Under the pieces are notes generated by a model, which had not been told where the DNA came from, did not search any database, and saw only the letters and a program-made list of their open reading frames with translations. A DNA stretch of 53,932 nucleotides from contig NZ_JAALLS010000015.1 in NCBI RefSeq assembly GCF_011059105.1, positions 1 through 53,932 of the forward strand. The letters are read 5' to 3'. Shown here in pieces: positions 8,763 through 17,393 of the stretch; position 1 is the stretch's first letter, and the number at the start of each line of letters is the position of its first letter. The DNA comes from Fodinibius halophilus. GTDB taxonomy: Bacteria; Bacteroidota; Rhodothermia; Balneolales; Balneolaceae. Position numbers and translations under genes: made by a program.

Positions 8763-9356
8763 TTAGTTTCTGATTGACAAAGAGTCCTCTTCATTCTCTT
8801 TGAAGGAAAATGAAGCTGTATCTGCCGGTACTTTCGACGGATTGATGCGATCGTGTACGACCCAGGCACTGGGATAACGATCTTTAATAAGCTGTGAGAA
8901 GCTATTAGCTTTACTTCGATCCTGAAAATCCCCGATATGTACCTTATAGTAGGGCGAGCGAAATGACTGGTAGGCGTTTGCATCGTATCCTGCTATGGTA
9001 GTGTCAGCCCACATGCGAAAGGAGGTAGTGACAGAATCAGCAAGGGTAATATCACGAGTAGAGAGAATTTGTACCCGGTACCCATCAAAAGGGTTTCTGT
9101 TAAAAGAGGTATTAGAAGAATCCTTCTTTAAAAACCCTTGGGGCATATCCTGTTGCTGGCTAACATATAGATCGCTGAGTTTACTTCTATTCTCATTTAA
9201 CAGCTTCTGCAGATCCGTTGCTGCCGACAAAGCGGTGGAATCTGCCGCAGTTGCTTTACGGTCATCAGTTGCTTTTTGGGTTGTAGAGCAGCCCCCGATA
9301 ACCATTAGTGAGAGTATTAAAAGAAAGAAAACAGTATTACGTAGGTATTGAGTCAT
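8763..9356 (-). CDS. SPOR-domain lipoprotein
   Basis: 197 aa from the ATG at 9356. The next in-frame upstream start, a TTG at 9371, would overlap the preceding gene and add five residues before the signal. The N-terminus is a lipoprotein signal with lipobox V-I-G-G-C. A linker of about 70 residues leads to a SPOR domain (about residues 85-165). It has the typical first strand YRVQILSTRD, a central S-P-Y-Y-K-V-H-I-G-D-F strand and a last strand SAWVV. SPOR domains bind peptidoglycan strands stripped of stem peptides, mainly at the division septum. The gene follows the shortened aldehyde dehydrogenase with only 4 bp between; the operon context gives no clear functional link. Confidence 0.8.
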   Translation of the reverse strand: MTQYLRNTVFFLLILSLMVIGGCSTTQKATDDRKATAADSTALSAATDLQKLLNENRSKLSDLYVSQQQDMPQGFLKKDSSNTSFNRNPFDGYRVQILSTRDITLADSVTTSFRMWADTTIAGYDANAYQSFRSPYYKVHIGDFQDRSKANSFSQLIKDRYPSAWVVHDRINPSKVPADTASFSFKENEEDSLSIRN

Positions 9357-9360
9357 GTGG

Positions 9361-10230
9361 TTACAGTCCAACAGGATGCCAGGTAGTTTTTATTTCTTGG
9401 AAATCGGTGATAAAATAGGGCGATTGTGAATCGTCGGCCAGCCAATCTTCTATCGGTTTTCGTATGACGCGCTTTAAATTTAAAGTGGCATTCTCATCAA
9501 TTTGTTTCCGGGCTTCTTCATCAACCGTGGTATCGGTATAAAAGAAAGCATTCACGTCCATATGAGTAGTCATATGCTCAAGCAGCTCATCGCGGTAGCC
9601 GGTAAGGATATTGACCACACCGCCGGGCACATCAGAAGAGTTAAGCACCTCTGCAAAACTAACGGCACTTAATGGGTATTTCTCAGAAGCCAATATAATA
9701 CAGCTGTTGCCACCTACAATTACAGGAGCCATCACGGAAACCAATCCCAAAAGGGGACGTTCTTCCGGAGCCCAGATATTGACAATCCCCATCGGTTCGG
9801 GCATTGAAAAGTTGAAGTGAGAGCTTGCTACCGGGTTAATAGTGCCAAAAACCTGCTGATATTTGTCTGACCACCCTGCGTAGTATATAAGCCGATCGAT
9901 AGAGGTATTGACCTCTTCCTCGGCTTCTTCATTACTATAGCCAATCGTCTCCAGCTCTTCGATAAATTGGGCTTTCCGCGTTTCCAGCATTTCGGCAATG
10001 CGGTAGAGAATTTGTCCCCGGTTATAAGCCGTACGATCATTCCAGCCGGGTTGTGCATCACCGGCGGCTACAACGGCATCACGGAGGTCTTTACGCGAAC
10101 ACTGGCAGGCATTGGCCAATACATTGTCATCCTTATCATAGACTTTATAGTACCGACCGGATTCCGTTCGCGGGAAGTTACCGCCTACATATGTTTTATA
10201 CGTTTTCAAAACTTCTATTCTGTCTGACAT
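9361..10230 (-). CDS. Shortened aldehyde dehydrogenase-like protein
   Basis: 289 aa, against about 500 for a full aldehyde dehydrogenase. It aligns by eye with the N-terminal NAD-binding half: an early VGGNFPRTESGRYY strand, YYAGWSDKYQ, PMGIVNIWAPEERP (PWNFP in active enzymes) and PGGVVNILTG. After that it departs. I see no GGK motif after an active-site Glu and no F-x-x-x-G-Q-x-C catalytic cysteine block, so an active dehydrogenase is unlikely. It is the third gene of an operon after deoC and a complete aldehyde dehydrogenase and could be a structural partner of the latter. The frame is intact, so it is not an obvious decayed pseudogene. Paired full-length and partial ALDH genes next to deoC have, to my knowledge, been seen in other bacteria. 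Confidence 0.75.
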   Translation of the reverse strand: MSDRIEVLKTYKTYVGGNFPRTESGRYYKVYDKDDNVLANACQCSRKDLRDAVVAAGDAQPGWNDRTAYNRGQILYRIAEMLETRKAQFIEELETIGYSNEEAEEEVNTSIDRLIYYAGWSDKYQQVFGTINPVASSHFNFSMPEPMGIVNIWAPEERPLLGLVSVMAPVIVGGNSCIILASEKYPLSAVSFAEVLNSSDVPGGVVNILTGYRDELLEHMTTHMDVNAFFYTDTTVDEEARKQIDENATLNLKRVIRKPIEDWLADDSQSPYFITDFQEIKTTWHPVGL

Positions 10231-10270
10231 AACCTAATATCTAATATTGTAAATTCTTTTCTCTAATGCG

Positions 10271-11791
10271 TTATCGTAACTTCACATAGGGATACAAACC
10301 GTGAAGCCCTCCTTCTCGGCCTTCACCGCTCTCCTTAAAACCGCCAAAAGGAGAAGTTGGATCAAATTTATTGTAGGTATTCGACCAAACAACACCGTTT
10401 CTGATCTTACTGCCCACTTTAAATATCTTCGAGCCTTTATCCGTCCAGACCCCACCGGCAAGCCCGTAGGGAGTGTTGTTAGCTTTTGCAATACCTTCTT
10501 CCGCTGTTCGGAATGTTTGAACCGTAAGAACCGGCCCAAAGATCTCTTCCTGTACAATCCGATTTGACTGCGCAACATTGGTGAAAAGAGTAGGGCGACA
10601 GAAATACCCCTCTTCTGGTATCTGGCAAGAGCTTTGATACATATCTGCGCCTTCATTAACACCGAGCTCCAGGTACTCATTAATTTTGTTGTACTGTTGC
10701 TCAGAGTTAACGGCACCAATATCCGTGTTCTTGTCTAATGGATCGCCCACAATAAGGGTTTCCATGCGGTCGCGCAGCTTTTGAATTACTTTGTCGGCGA
10801 TGCCTTCTTGCACAAAAAGTCGTGATCCGGCACAGCAAACATGACCCTGGTTAAAGAAAATGGCGTTAATGATACCTTCCACGGCTTGGTCGAGAGGAGC
10901 ATCTTCAAAAATAATATTTGGACCTTTGCCACCCAGTTCAAGAGTGTACTTCTTATCCGTACCGGCCAGTGATTCTTTTATGATTTTTCCAACCTTGGTA
11001 GAACCGGTAAAAGCAATTTTGTCAATTCCTTTATGATTAACAATGGTAGATCCGGTTTGGCCTGCACCGGTTACAATATTAACCACGCCATCGGGGAGGC
11101 CGGCATCCCGGCACAATTCTGCAAACTTAAGGGCGGTAAGCGAGGTGGTTTCGGCCGGTTTTAGCACTACGGTATTGCCGGTGGCCAGGGCAGGGGCAAT
11201 TTTCCAGGCTAGCATCAGCATAGGAAAGTTCCAGGGGATAATTTGCCCTGCTACACCCAAAGGCTCTGCTTTTTTGCCGGGAAAAGCATATTCCAGTTTA
11301 TCAGCCCAACCGGCATAATAGAAAAAGTGTGCCGCTGCCAATGGTATATCCACATCCCGTGATTCCCGGATGGGTTTGCCACCATCAAGGGACTCTAAAA
11401 TTGCAAATTCTCGCGCCCGTTCTTGAATAAGACGTGCCAACCTGAATATATATTTTCCGCGTTCTTTGGCTTCAAGCTCAGACCATTCATTTTCAAAAGC
11501 ATTGCGAGCAGCCTTCACCGCTTTATCAATATCTTGCTGGGTAGCTTCGGCAAAAGAACAGAGTGTTTCTTCGGTAGCAGGATTAACAGAATCAAAATAT
11601 CGACCCTTTTCGGGTGCTACGAATTCTCCATCGATATAGAGATCGTACTGTTCTTTAACTTCAGCATGCTCAGTACTTTGGGGAGCATCATCATATTCCC
11701 AGACTCCGTCAAAGTTAAGCTTTGAGCTGGGCGAGGATGGCTTATAGGGCTTTTCCTCAATAGTGTCGGCAGTTTGTTGATCGTCGGACAT
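10271..11791 (-). CDS. Aldehyde dehydrogenase family protein
   Basis: 506 aa with the full fold. Catalytic residues are visible: Glu285 in LELGGKGPN and nucleophile Cys319 in NQGHVCCAGSR. Other signatures are IIPWNFP for cofactor binding, IAFTGSTKVGK and the C-terminal SPFGGFKESGEGREGG. The enzyme oxidises an aldehyde to the acid with NAD(P)+. Its position directly after deoC (36 bp) points to acetaldehyde released by deoxyribose-5-phosphate aldolase as the likely substrate, which is inference. The N-terminus carries a 30-residue polar extension (rich in Ser, Pro and Asp) before the fold begins. Confidence 0.92.
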   Translation of the reverse strand: MSDDQQTADTIEEKPYKPSSPSSKLNFDGVWEYDDAPQSTEHAEVKEQYDLYIDGEFVAPEKGRYFDSVNPATEETLCSFAEATQQDIDKAVKAARNAFENEWSELEAKERGKYIFRLARLIQERAREFAILESLDGGKPIRESRDVDIPLAAAHFFYYAGWADKLEYAFPGKKAEPLGVAGQIIPWNFPMLMLAWKIAPALATGNTVVLKPAETTSLTALKFAELCRDAGLPDGVVNIVTGAGQTGSTIVNHKGIDKIAFTGSTKVGKIIKESLAGTDKKYTLELGGKGPNIIFEDAPLDQAVEGIINAIFFNQGHVCCAGSRLFVQEGIADKVIQKLRDRMETLIVGDPLDKNTDIGAVNSEQQYNKINEYLELGVNEGADMYQSSCQIPEEGYFCRPTLFTNVAQSNRIVQEEIFGPVLTVQTFRTAEEGIAKANNTPYGLAGGVWTDKGSKIFKVGSKIRNGVVWSNTYNKFDPTSPFGGFKESGEGREGGLHGLYPYVKLR

Positions 11792-11826
11792 AATATGTTG
11801 ATCAATTAAAAAGTTAATAAACTGTT

Positions 11827-12726
11827 TTAGTCATTAGAAAAATAATCGGCACTTTGATAGACACCGGTCTTCTGCTTGACAATCTGCATGAGCAGGTCGT
11901 TTGCGAGGGAAGAAGCACCGAAGCGGAAATAATCGGGCGTTAACCAATCGGTGCCCAATGTCTCTTTTACAATAACAAGATATTGTATAGCCTGTTTGGC
12001 TTTTCGAATACCGCCGGCCGGCTTCATCCCCACCATGCGACCGGTATCATAAAAATAATCTCTGATTGCTTCCAACATTACTAAGGTAACAGGTTGGGTT
12101 GCAGCGGGTTTTACCTTTCCGGTAGACGTTTTAATAAAGTCGGCGCCGGCATGCATGGCGATATCGCTTGCTTTTCGAACGTTCTCGTAGGTTTGTAATT
12201 CGCCGGTTTCTAAAATCACTTTCAAATGAGCATCGCCGCAGGCCTCTTTTACTGCAGCTATTTCATCATATACATAGCTATAATTTCCCTTTAAAAATTC
12301 GCCTCGTGAAATAACCATATCCACTTCATCGGCCCCATCTTCAACAACCTTTTTAGTTTCTTCGAGTTTCGCTTCCAGGGTACTCATTCCACTAGGGAAT
12401 GCAGTAGCAACGCTGGCAATATTAATATCAGTACCTCGGAGAGCTTTTTCAGCAACACTCACCATGTTAGGATAAACGCAAACAGCAGCTACTGTGGGAA
12501 GTTGTGGCAGCCCTGCATAAGGTTCTTTGGCCTTTTGGCAAAGCTGAATAACTTTTCCGGGCGTATCCATTCCCGCGAGGGTGGTAAGATCTACCATGCT
12601 CAATGCGAGCTTTAAGGCCTGTACTTTAGACTCTTTTTTGATGCTCCTGGAATTAAGACGTGCTACCCGCTCCTCTATACCTACTTGGTCAATAGAGACG
12701 GTTTGATTGAAATCAGAAATCTTCAA
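11827..12726 (-). CDS. deoC: Deoxyribose-phosphate aldolase
   Basis: 299 aa of the longer DeoC type. The signature MVDLTTLAGMDTPG begins the barrel. The strand HLKVILETGEL holds the second lysine region, and the Schiff-base Lys199 lies in ADFIKTSTGK. KPAGGIRKAKQA near the end supplies the phosphate-binding loop. It cleaves 2-deoxyribose 5-phosphate to glyceraldehyde 3-phosphate and acetaldehyde in deoxynucleoside breakdown. The only start that keeps the N-terminal helix is a TTG at 12726, preceded by a purine-rich AAGAAG; an upstream in-frame stop excludes a longer form. It is the first gene of the operon with two aldehyde dehydrogenase-type genes. Confidence 0.93.
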   Translation of the reverse strand: MKISDFNQTVSIDQVGIEERVARLNSRSIKKESKVQALKLALSMVDLTTLAGMDTPGKVIQLCQKAKEPYAGLPQLPTVAAVCVYPNMVSVAEKALRGTDINIASVATAFPSGMSTLEAKLEETKKVVEDGADEVDMVISRGEFLKGNYSYVYDEIAAVKEACGDAHLKVILETGELQTYENVRKASDIAMHAGADFIKTSTGKVKPAATQPVTLVMLEAIRDYFYDTGRMVGMKPAGGIRKAKQAIQYLVIVKETLGTDWLTPDYFRFGASSLANDLLMQIVKQKTGVYQSADYFSND

Positions 12727-13150
12727 AATGAAATCTTCTTGGTTATAGAATTGTTACTTACGAGGTACGAAACAGTGCCGTGCAGAAGTTAAGGATAAGA
12801 TAACTATTACACCAAAGTTATACGACTAAATCTCACCATCGGTAAAAATCTCATCCGAATAACCTTTTTAAAATTCAGTTAAAACAAGACTAATAAAAAA
12901 TGGAGTGATTTCTCTTTCATAGTTGTTAAGGTCACAGATATCTAAAAAATTTGATTGGATTGAATAGTCGTTACAATAATATCACAGGCAATAAGGTATA
13001 TCATCAATAAAAAGCAGATGCCTGTAAATACAAACCGTACCCGGTAAAGAGTTCATATTGCATACTAAATATACCTATAACCACCAATATGTCATTGGTG
13101 ATATTTACCGAAAAAACACAATTATAAACCATTATTATATAGTAGTTTAG
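12727..13150. other. Divergent intergenic region, deoC / sensor kinase
   Basis: 424 bp that must hold the promoters of both divergent genes. The one structure seen is a 7-bp inverted repeat CACCAAT-ATGTC-ATTGGTG at 13082-13100, about 50 bp before the kinase start. It could be an operator or a hairpin in the leader. No coding sequence is apparent. Confidence 0.4.
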
Positions 13151-16006
13151 ATGACTTTATCTAATAAGAGTTCCAGGAACAGTAACAGCCGTATCCGTAT
13201 TATAGCTGTTTTTGTGATATTGGCTACTTTTTTAGTTGTGGCTTCGTATTATGGCACTAAAACAATGTCGGCCGTTCGAGCCTATGTGACAGGAGAGGGG
13301 CTCTGGTCAAAAGCTCAAAAAAGGGCTACCAGGCATATCCTGGAATATATGCAATACGAGGAATTAAACGATTATAAGCAGTTCAAAGAGACCTTGATCC
13401 TGCATAATCAATTTTCCACGTCTCGGAAAGCAATGATCTCTGATCCCCCCGATCCTAAAACAGCCCGTCAAGGATTTCGTGCTAGTCAGCTACATCCCAC
13501 CGATATTGAACTTATGGTATGGCTGGGCAGCAATTTTCATGATTTTACCTATGTGAAAGAGTCATTTGAAATTTGGAAAAATGCTGATCGTAAGATTGCA
13601 GAGCTTGAATCCGTTGCTCAGAATTTTCACCAACAGGCATTACAAGAAAAAATGTCGCCCCGGCAACGTAAAGAGTATGTGCAAAAAATTGCCCGGATTG
13701 ACGAAGAGTTAACTGGTTATGAGGATGCTTTTACCGCCACACTTACCAGTGTAGCCCATGGATTGCGAGTAATAATATTCTGGTTTATTGCCGGCTTTGG
13801 GTTGCTGCTTACGGTCGTAGGTTATCTTATTACCGCGGCAGATTTTAAAAAAATCAATGACCTCAACACCAAACTCGAACGCCTGTCACTGGTAGCATCA
13901 AAAACAACCGATGCCGTTATAATTACCGACTCCCAAGAGCGTATAATTTGGGTGAATGCGATGTTTGAGAAACTGACAGGCTATAGCCAGCAAGAGGTGA
14001 AGGGCAGGGTGCCCGGTGAAATTTTACAGGGAGAGGAAACAGATACTGAAACCGTACAGGAGTTGGCAATGGCGATCGGGGAAGAAGAATCGATCAGAAA
14101 ACGCATTCTGAACTATACCAAAGAGGGCGAAAAATTGTGGCTGGATATCACTATTGATCCGATATTTAATGATGAGGGAGAGTGCACAAATTTTATTGCT
14201 ATTGAACGGGATATTACCGAACAGATCCAAAAAGAAGCTAAAGTCCGCGAAAGTTTAGAGCGGTATGATGTTGTGGCCCAGGCAACAAGTGATACTATTT
14301 ATGATCTGGATCTCGAAAAAAATGAGATTAGCTATAATGAGGTTGTTCATGATATGTTTGGCTACGACAAAACTGAAATTGCCAATCTGCAAAAATGGTG
14401 GGAGAAGAAAATTCATCCCAACGATAGGCAGGATGTCGTAAGCAAGGTCGATAAAGTGATTGAAAACGGGAAAGATCGTTTTCAAATTGAGTATCGCTTT
14501 AAATGTAAGAATGGCAGTTATAAACATATCTTTGACAGGGCTTCTGTGGTACGAGATGAGCGGGATAATCCGGTACGAATTATTGGGGCAATGCAGGATA
14601 TTACTGAAAGTAAAAAAGCGAAGCAGAAAGAGGAACGTCACCGCCTATTGTTGCAATCGATCACGGAAAATGTGGAAACCCCGATTTGGATCCGCAACAA
14701 AAAAGGTAACATCATCCTCGCAAATAAAGCCTGGAAAAAACTGTTCAATCTTGAAAATAAGGAGGTGGTTGGGCATTCAATGTTTGATTTACTTGACTCT
14801 GAGGTAGCCAAAAAATTTCATGAGAATGATCTTAATATCATTTCTAATCGGGTTACTCAGACATTCTATGAAAGTGTAAAAATAGATGGTGTTGAACGGT
14901 ATTTTGTAACTTCTATGTTTTCTCTTGATGATGTGCCGGGCCTTGAAAATGCCATAGGAGGAGTAGCTATCGATATTACGGCCCGTAGACAAGCAGAGAA
15001 TAAGCTTAACGCCGCAGAACAGAAGCTGCGTGAGATTGTTGAGCACAGTACCAATATGTTCTACCGACATACAACCGATCACGTGCTAACCTATGTGAGT
15101 CCACAATCCAGAGAGTTTCTGGGTTGTAGACCCGAAGAAGCCAAAACAAAATGGACTGAATTTGTAACCGACAATCCCCAAAATAAGGAGGGGCTAAAGA
15201 AAACAGAGGAGGCAATCCGTACCGGCGAAACCCAAGAACCGTTTGAGTTAGAACTACAAAAGAAAACCGGCGATATTATATGGGTAGAGGTAAATGAAGC
15301 CCCGATCGTAAAAGATGGAGAAACGGTGGCAATGGTCGGGTCACTCACCAATATTACCGAACGCAAAAAAGCGGAAGATGAAATAAAAGATGCACTTAAA
15401 GAGAAAGAAACACTTCTTGCGGAAGTCCATCACCGTGTGAAAAATAACATGGCTGTAGTCTCGGGGATGATGCAGCTACAGGCCTATCAAGAGGAGGATC
15501 CCCAGCTGGAATCAAAACTACTCGATAATGTGGCTCGTATAGGCACAATGGCTTCCATTCATGAGCATATCTATCAATCGGAGATGTTTTCCAGTATCGC
15601 GTTCTCACAAAATATTAGAACCATTGCCGATAAACTGGTTGATACCATGCAGGTTGAAACCGATATTAAGATTACCACAGATCTTGAAGAGGTCGAATTG
15701 GCATTAAATCAGGCTATTCCATCCTCTCTTATTATCAGTGAGGTTATTACAAATGCCTTAAAACATGCTTTTAAAGACCGTGCAAAAGGGAATTTACAGT
15801 TAAAAGTGGAAAAAAAGGATCGCCTTGTAGATGTTACTGTTAAAGATGATGGAGTAGGGTTGCCAAACTATTTTAATGCTACGAATGAATCTGATTCGCT
15901 GGGGATGCATCTTATTCAGAAACTCACTAAACAGCTCGATGGCACCTATGAATACCAGCCGGTAGAAGAGGGGACCGTATTCAGGTTATCGTTTAAAAAA
16001 GATTAA
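13151..16006 (+). CDS. Membrane sensor histidine kinase, four PAS domains
   Basis: 951 aa. Two membrane helices (about residues 16-37 and 209-230) enclose a periplasmic helical sensor region of about 170 residues. Four PAS/PAC units follow, at roughly 244-360, 368-490, 497-617 and 622-738, each ending in a typical DITE/DITA-type PAC strand. Then come a HisKA_2-type dimerisation segment with EVHHRVKNN (probable phosphorylated His761) and a HATPase domain with EVITNALKHAF (N box) and DDGVGLP (G1 box). Kinases with HHRVKNN motifs usually phosphorylate a separate response regulator. None is adjacent, so it is an orphan kinase here. The signal is unknown. The gene stands alone on the plus strand, divergent from deoC. 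Confidence 0.92.
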   Translation: MTLSNKSSRNSNSRIRIIAVFVILATFLVVASYYGTKTMSAVRAYVTGEGLWSKAQKRATRHILEYMQYEELNDYKQFKETLILHNQFSTSRKAMISDPPDPKTARQGFRASQLHPTDIELMVWLGSNFHDFTYVKESFEIWKNADRKIAELESVAQNFHQQALQEKMSPRQRKEYVQKIARIDEELTGYEDAFTATLTSVAHGLRVIIFWFIAGFGLLLTVVGYLITAADFKKINDLNTKLERLSLVASKTTDAVIITDSQERIIWVNAMFEKLTGYSQQEVKGRVPGEILQGEETDTETVQELAMAIGEEESIRKRILNYTKEGEKLWLDITIDPIFNDEGECTNFIAIERDITEQIQKEAKVRESLERYDVVAQATSDTIYDLDLEKNEISYNEVVHDMFGYDKTEIANLQKWWEKKIHPNDRQDVVSKVDKVIENGKDRFQIEYRFKCKNGSYKHIFDRASVVRDERDNPVRIIGAMQDITESKKAKQKEERHRLLLQSITENVETPIWIRNKKGNIILANKAWKKLFNLENKEVVGHSMFDLLDSEVAKKFHENDLNIISNRVTQTFYESVKIDGVERYFVTSMFSLDDVPGLENAIGGVAIDITARRQAENKLNAAEQKLREIVEHSTNMFYRHTTDHVLTYVSPQSREFLGCRPEEAKTKWTEFVTDNPQNKEGLKKTEEAIRTGETQEPFELELQKKTGDIIWVEVNEAPIVKDGETVAMVGSLTNITERKKAEDEIKDALKEKETLLAEVHHRVKNNMAVVSGMMQLQAYQEEDPQLESKLLDNVARIGTMASIHEHIYQSEMFSSIAFSQNIRTIADKLVDTMQVETDIKITTDLEEVELALNQAIPSSLIISEVITNALKHAFKDRAKGNLQLKVEKKDRLVDVTVKDDGVGLPNYFNATNESDSLGMHLIQKLTKQLDGTYEYQPVEEGTVFRLSFKKD

Positions 16007-16192
16007 AACGCCCCTTGGCCTAACATTGGCATTAAGAAATATATCAGCTCGGAAATAACCGACTGTTACTATTTTATAATGGTAGTATTGGCGGTATTTC
16101 GTTATTATCATTGATACTTACTTTATTAAATCAGGTAAAACAGAGAGAGTATCCTGGTTTAATATACTAACCGATTTAAAGACGGAAACATC

Positions 16193-16831
16193 ATGAAAAA
16201 AATAATTCTTTTAGTAATTGTATTAGTCGGGTTAGAAGTGGCCGTGAAAGCCCAATCTTCTTCTAAACTTCGATTCTATGCAGGTTCGGGCATTACCTTG
16301 CCCATACATTCTGACCATTATGATAATTTTGAAGGTAATTGGTCACCGGGATATAATATTAATTTCGGCATCGGTTATGTTTTTTCTCCGGTTCTTACCC
16401 TATCAACAACGGTTGATTTTAGTCGTGTCAATTTTGATGAGAACTACTTTGCCGGTTTCTACCAGTTGGGAAATGAGTTAATATATGAAAATGCCAATTT
16501 GAAAAGTACATGGGGAGGAACGGCCTCTCTCAGAATTTCACCGTTTCCTGATCGGCCGATTGGCATACCATTTTTTAAAATTGGGGTGGGAGCATCACAA
16601 TTTCGAGAGGTTTCCCAAACCAAAGTGACAAGCCAAAATATAGGAACAGAGGTAACTGTTTCCGAAACATTTCGGAACTGGGGACCTACAGCTTCTTTAG
16701 GAGCCGGATTTAAATTCAACTTATCCAATAATTTACACCTTCTAGCTGAAGTTAATTATAAGGCTTGGTTTGATGCTAATGGAAACAGTCCTACGCAATA
16801 TCTGCCTATTGAAATAGGAATAGAATTTTAA
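16193..16831 (+). CDS. Outer-membrane beta-barrel protein
   Basis: 212 aa with a clear Sec signal peptide (MKKIILLVIVLVG, cleavage after V-K-A before Q). The mature part has short amphipathic strands typical of an 8-10-stranded OmpW/OmpA-like barrel: INFGIGYVFSPVLTLSTTV, GGTASLRISPF, FKIGVGASQF and a closing LPIEIGIEF strand ending in Phe, as expected for Bam-dependent folding. It lies 186 bp after the sensor kinase. The stop codon overlaps, by 4 bp and on opposite strands, the end of the truncated cupredoxin frame. Confidence 0.7.
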   Translation: MKKIILLVIVLVGLEVAVKAQSSSKLRFYAGSGITLPIHSDHYDNFEGNWSPGYNINFGIGYVFSPVLTLSTTVDFSRVNFDENYFAGFYQLGNELIYENANLKSTWGGTASLRISPFPDRPIGIPFFKIGVGASQFREVSQTKVTSQNIGTEVTVSETFRNWGPTASLGAGFKFNLSNNLHLLAEVNYKAWFDANGNSPTQYLPIEIGIEF

Positions 16832-17217
16832 AGCAGTAACCATCTGAAGACATTGTGATATACCGGATCAGAATTGCGGATGCGTACCGCACCGTGCTGA
16901 CGAACCGGCAAGAATACAGGATTGAACTGCTGATTTTTCTGATCTAATATAACGGGGTCTTGAGGTGGAGTGGAGGAGGGAGGATTGTCACCGACTAGCC
17001 ATATCAGTACCGAATCTTCGGCGGCCTGTGAGGAGCCGGAAGATTGCTTGGGACGCCCGTACCGTGTGCCACTGAATCGCACTGTTGTTTGTTGGGCGGA
17101 TAATATAACCTTGCCCTTCACCGTACCGCTATTTTGAGCCCATACCGATTCCGAAGTGGAGGAGACCAACATCAAGCAGCTAATACCGGCTGTAATAACA
17201 AAGGCTATTCCTTTCAT
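16828..17217 (-). pseudogene. Truncated cupredoxin-domain protein
   Basis: 129 codons from the ATG at 17217, chosen because a signal peptide starts there (MKGIAFVITAG..., cleavage after V-W-A). The C-terminal part is the first half of a plastocyanin-like domain of the methylamine-utilisation/cupredoxin type: VILDQKNQQFNP, then NSDPVYHNVF with the first copper-ligand His. In complete members another 35-40 residues follow with the Cys-x-x-His-x-x-Met ligands. Here the frame runs only RWLLL and stops, exactly where the convergent barrel gene ends. The copper site therefore cannot form. This looks like a 3' truncation by deletion or rearrangement. It follows the glycine-rich gene by about 180 bp on the same strand. 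Confidence 0.65.
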
Positions 17218-17393
17218 CCCGTACTTTATTTGATTGGATATGTGAAGAAATATCCACAGTTGGACCCAAAGTACCAAATTTTAGTTTTGATTGTAGAAAT
17301 ATGGAGAGAAATAAAACGAACGTTTGGTAAGGATTAGCTTGCCCACGTTCTACGGGGGCTACGTTGAAGTGCTGGTCCGCTGTAAGGTTAAGA

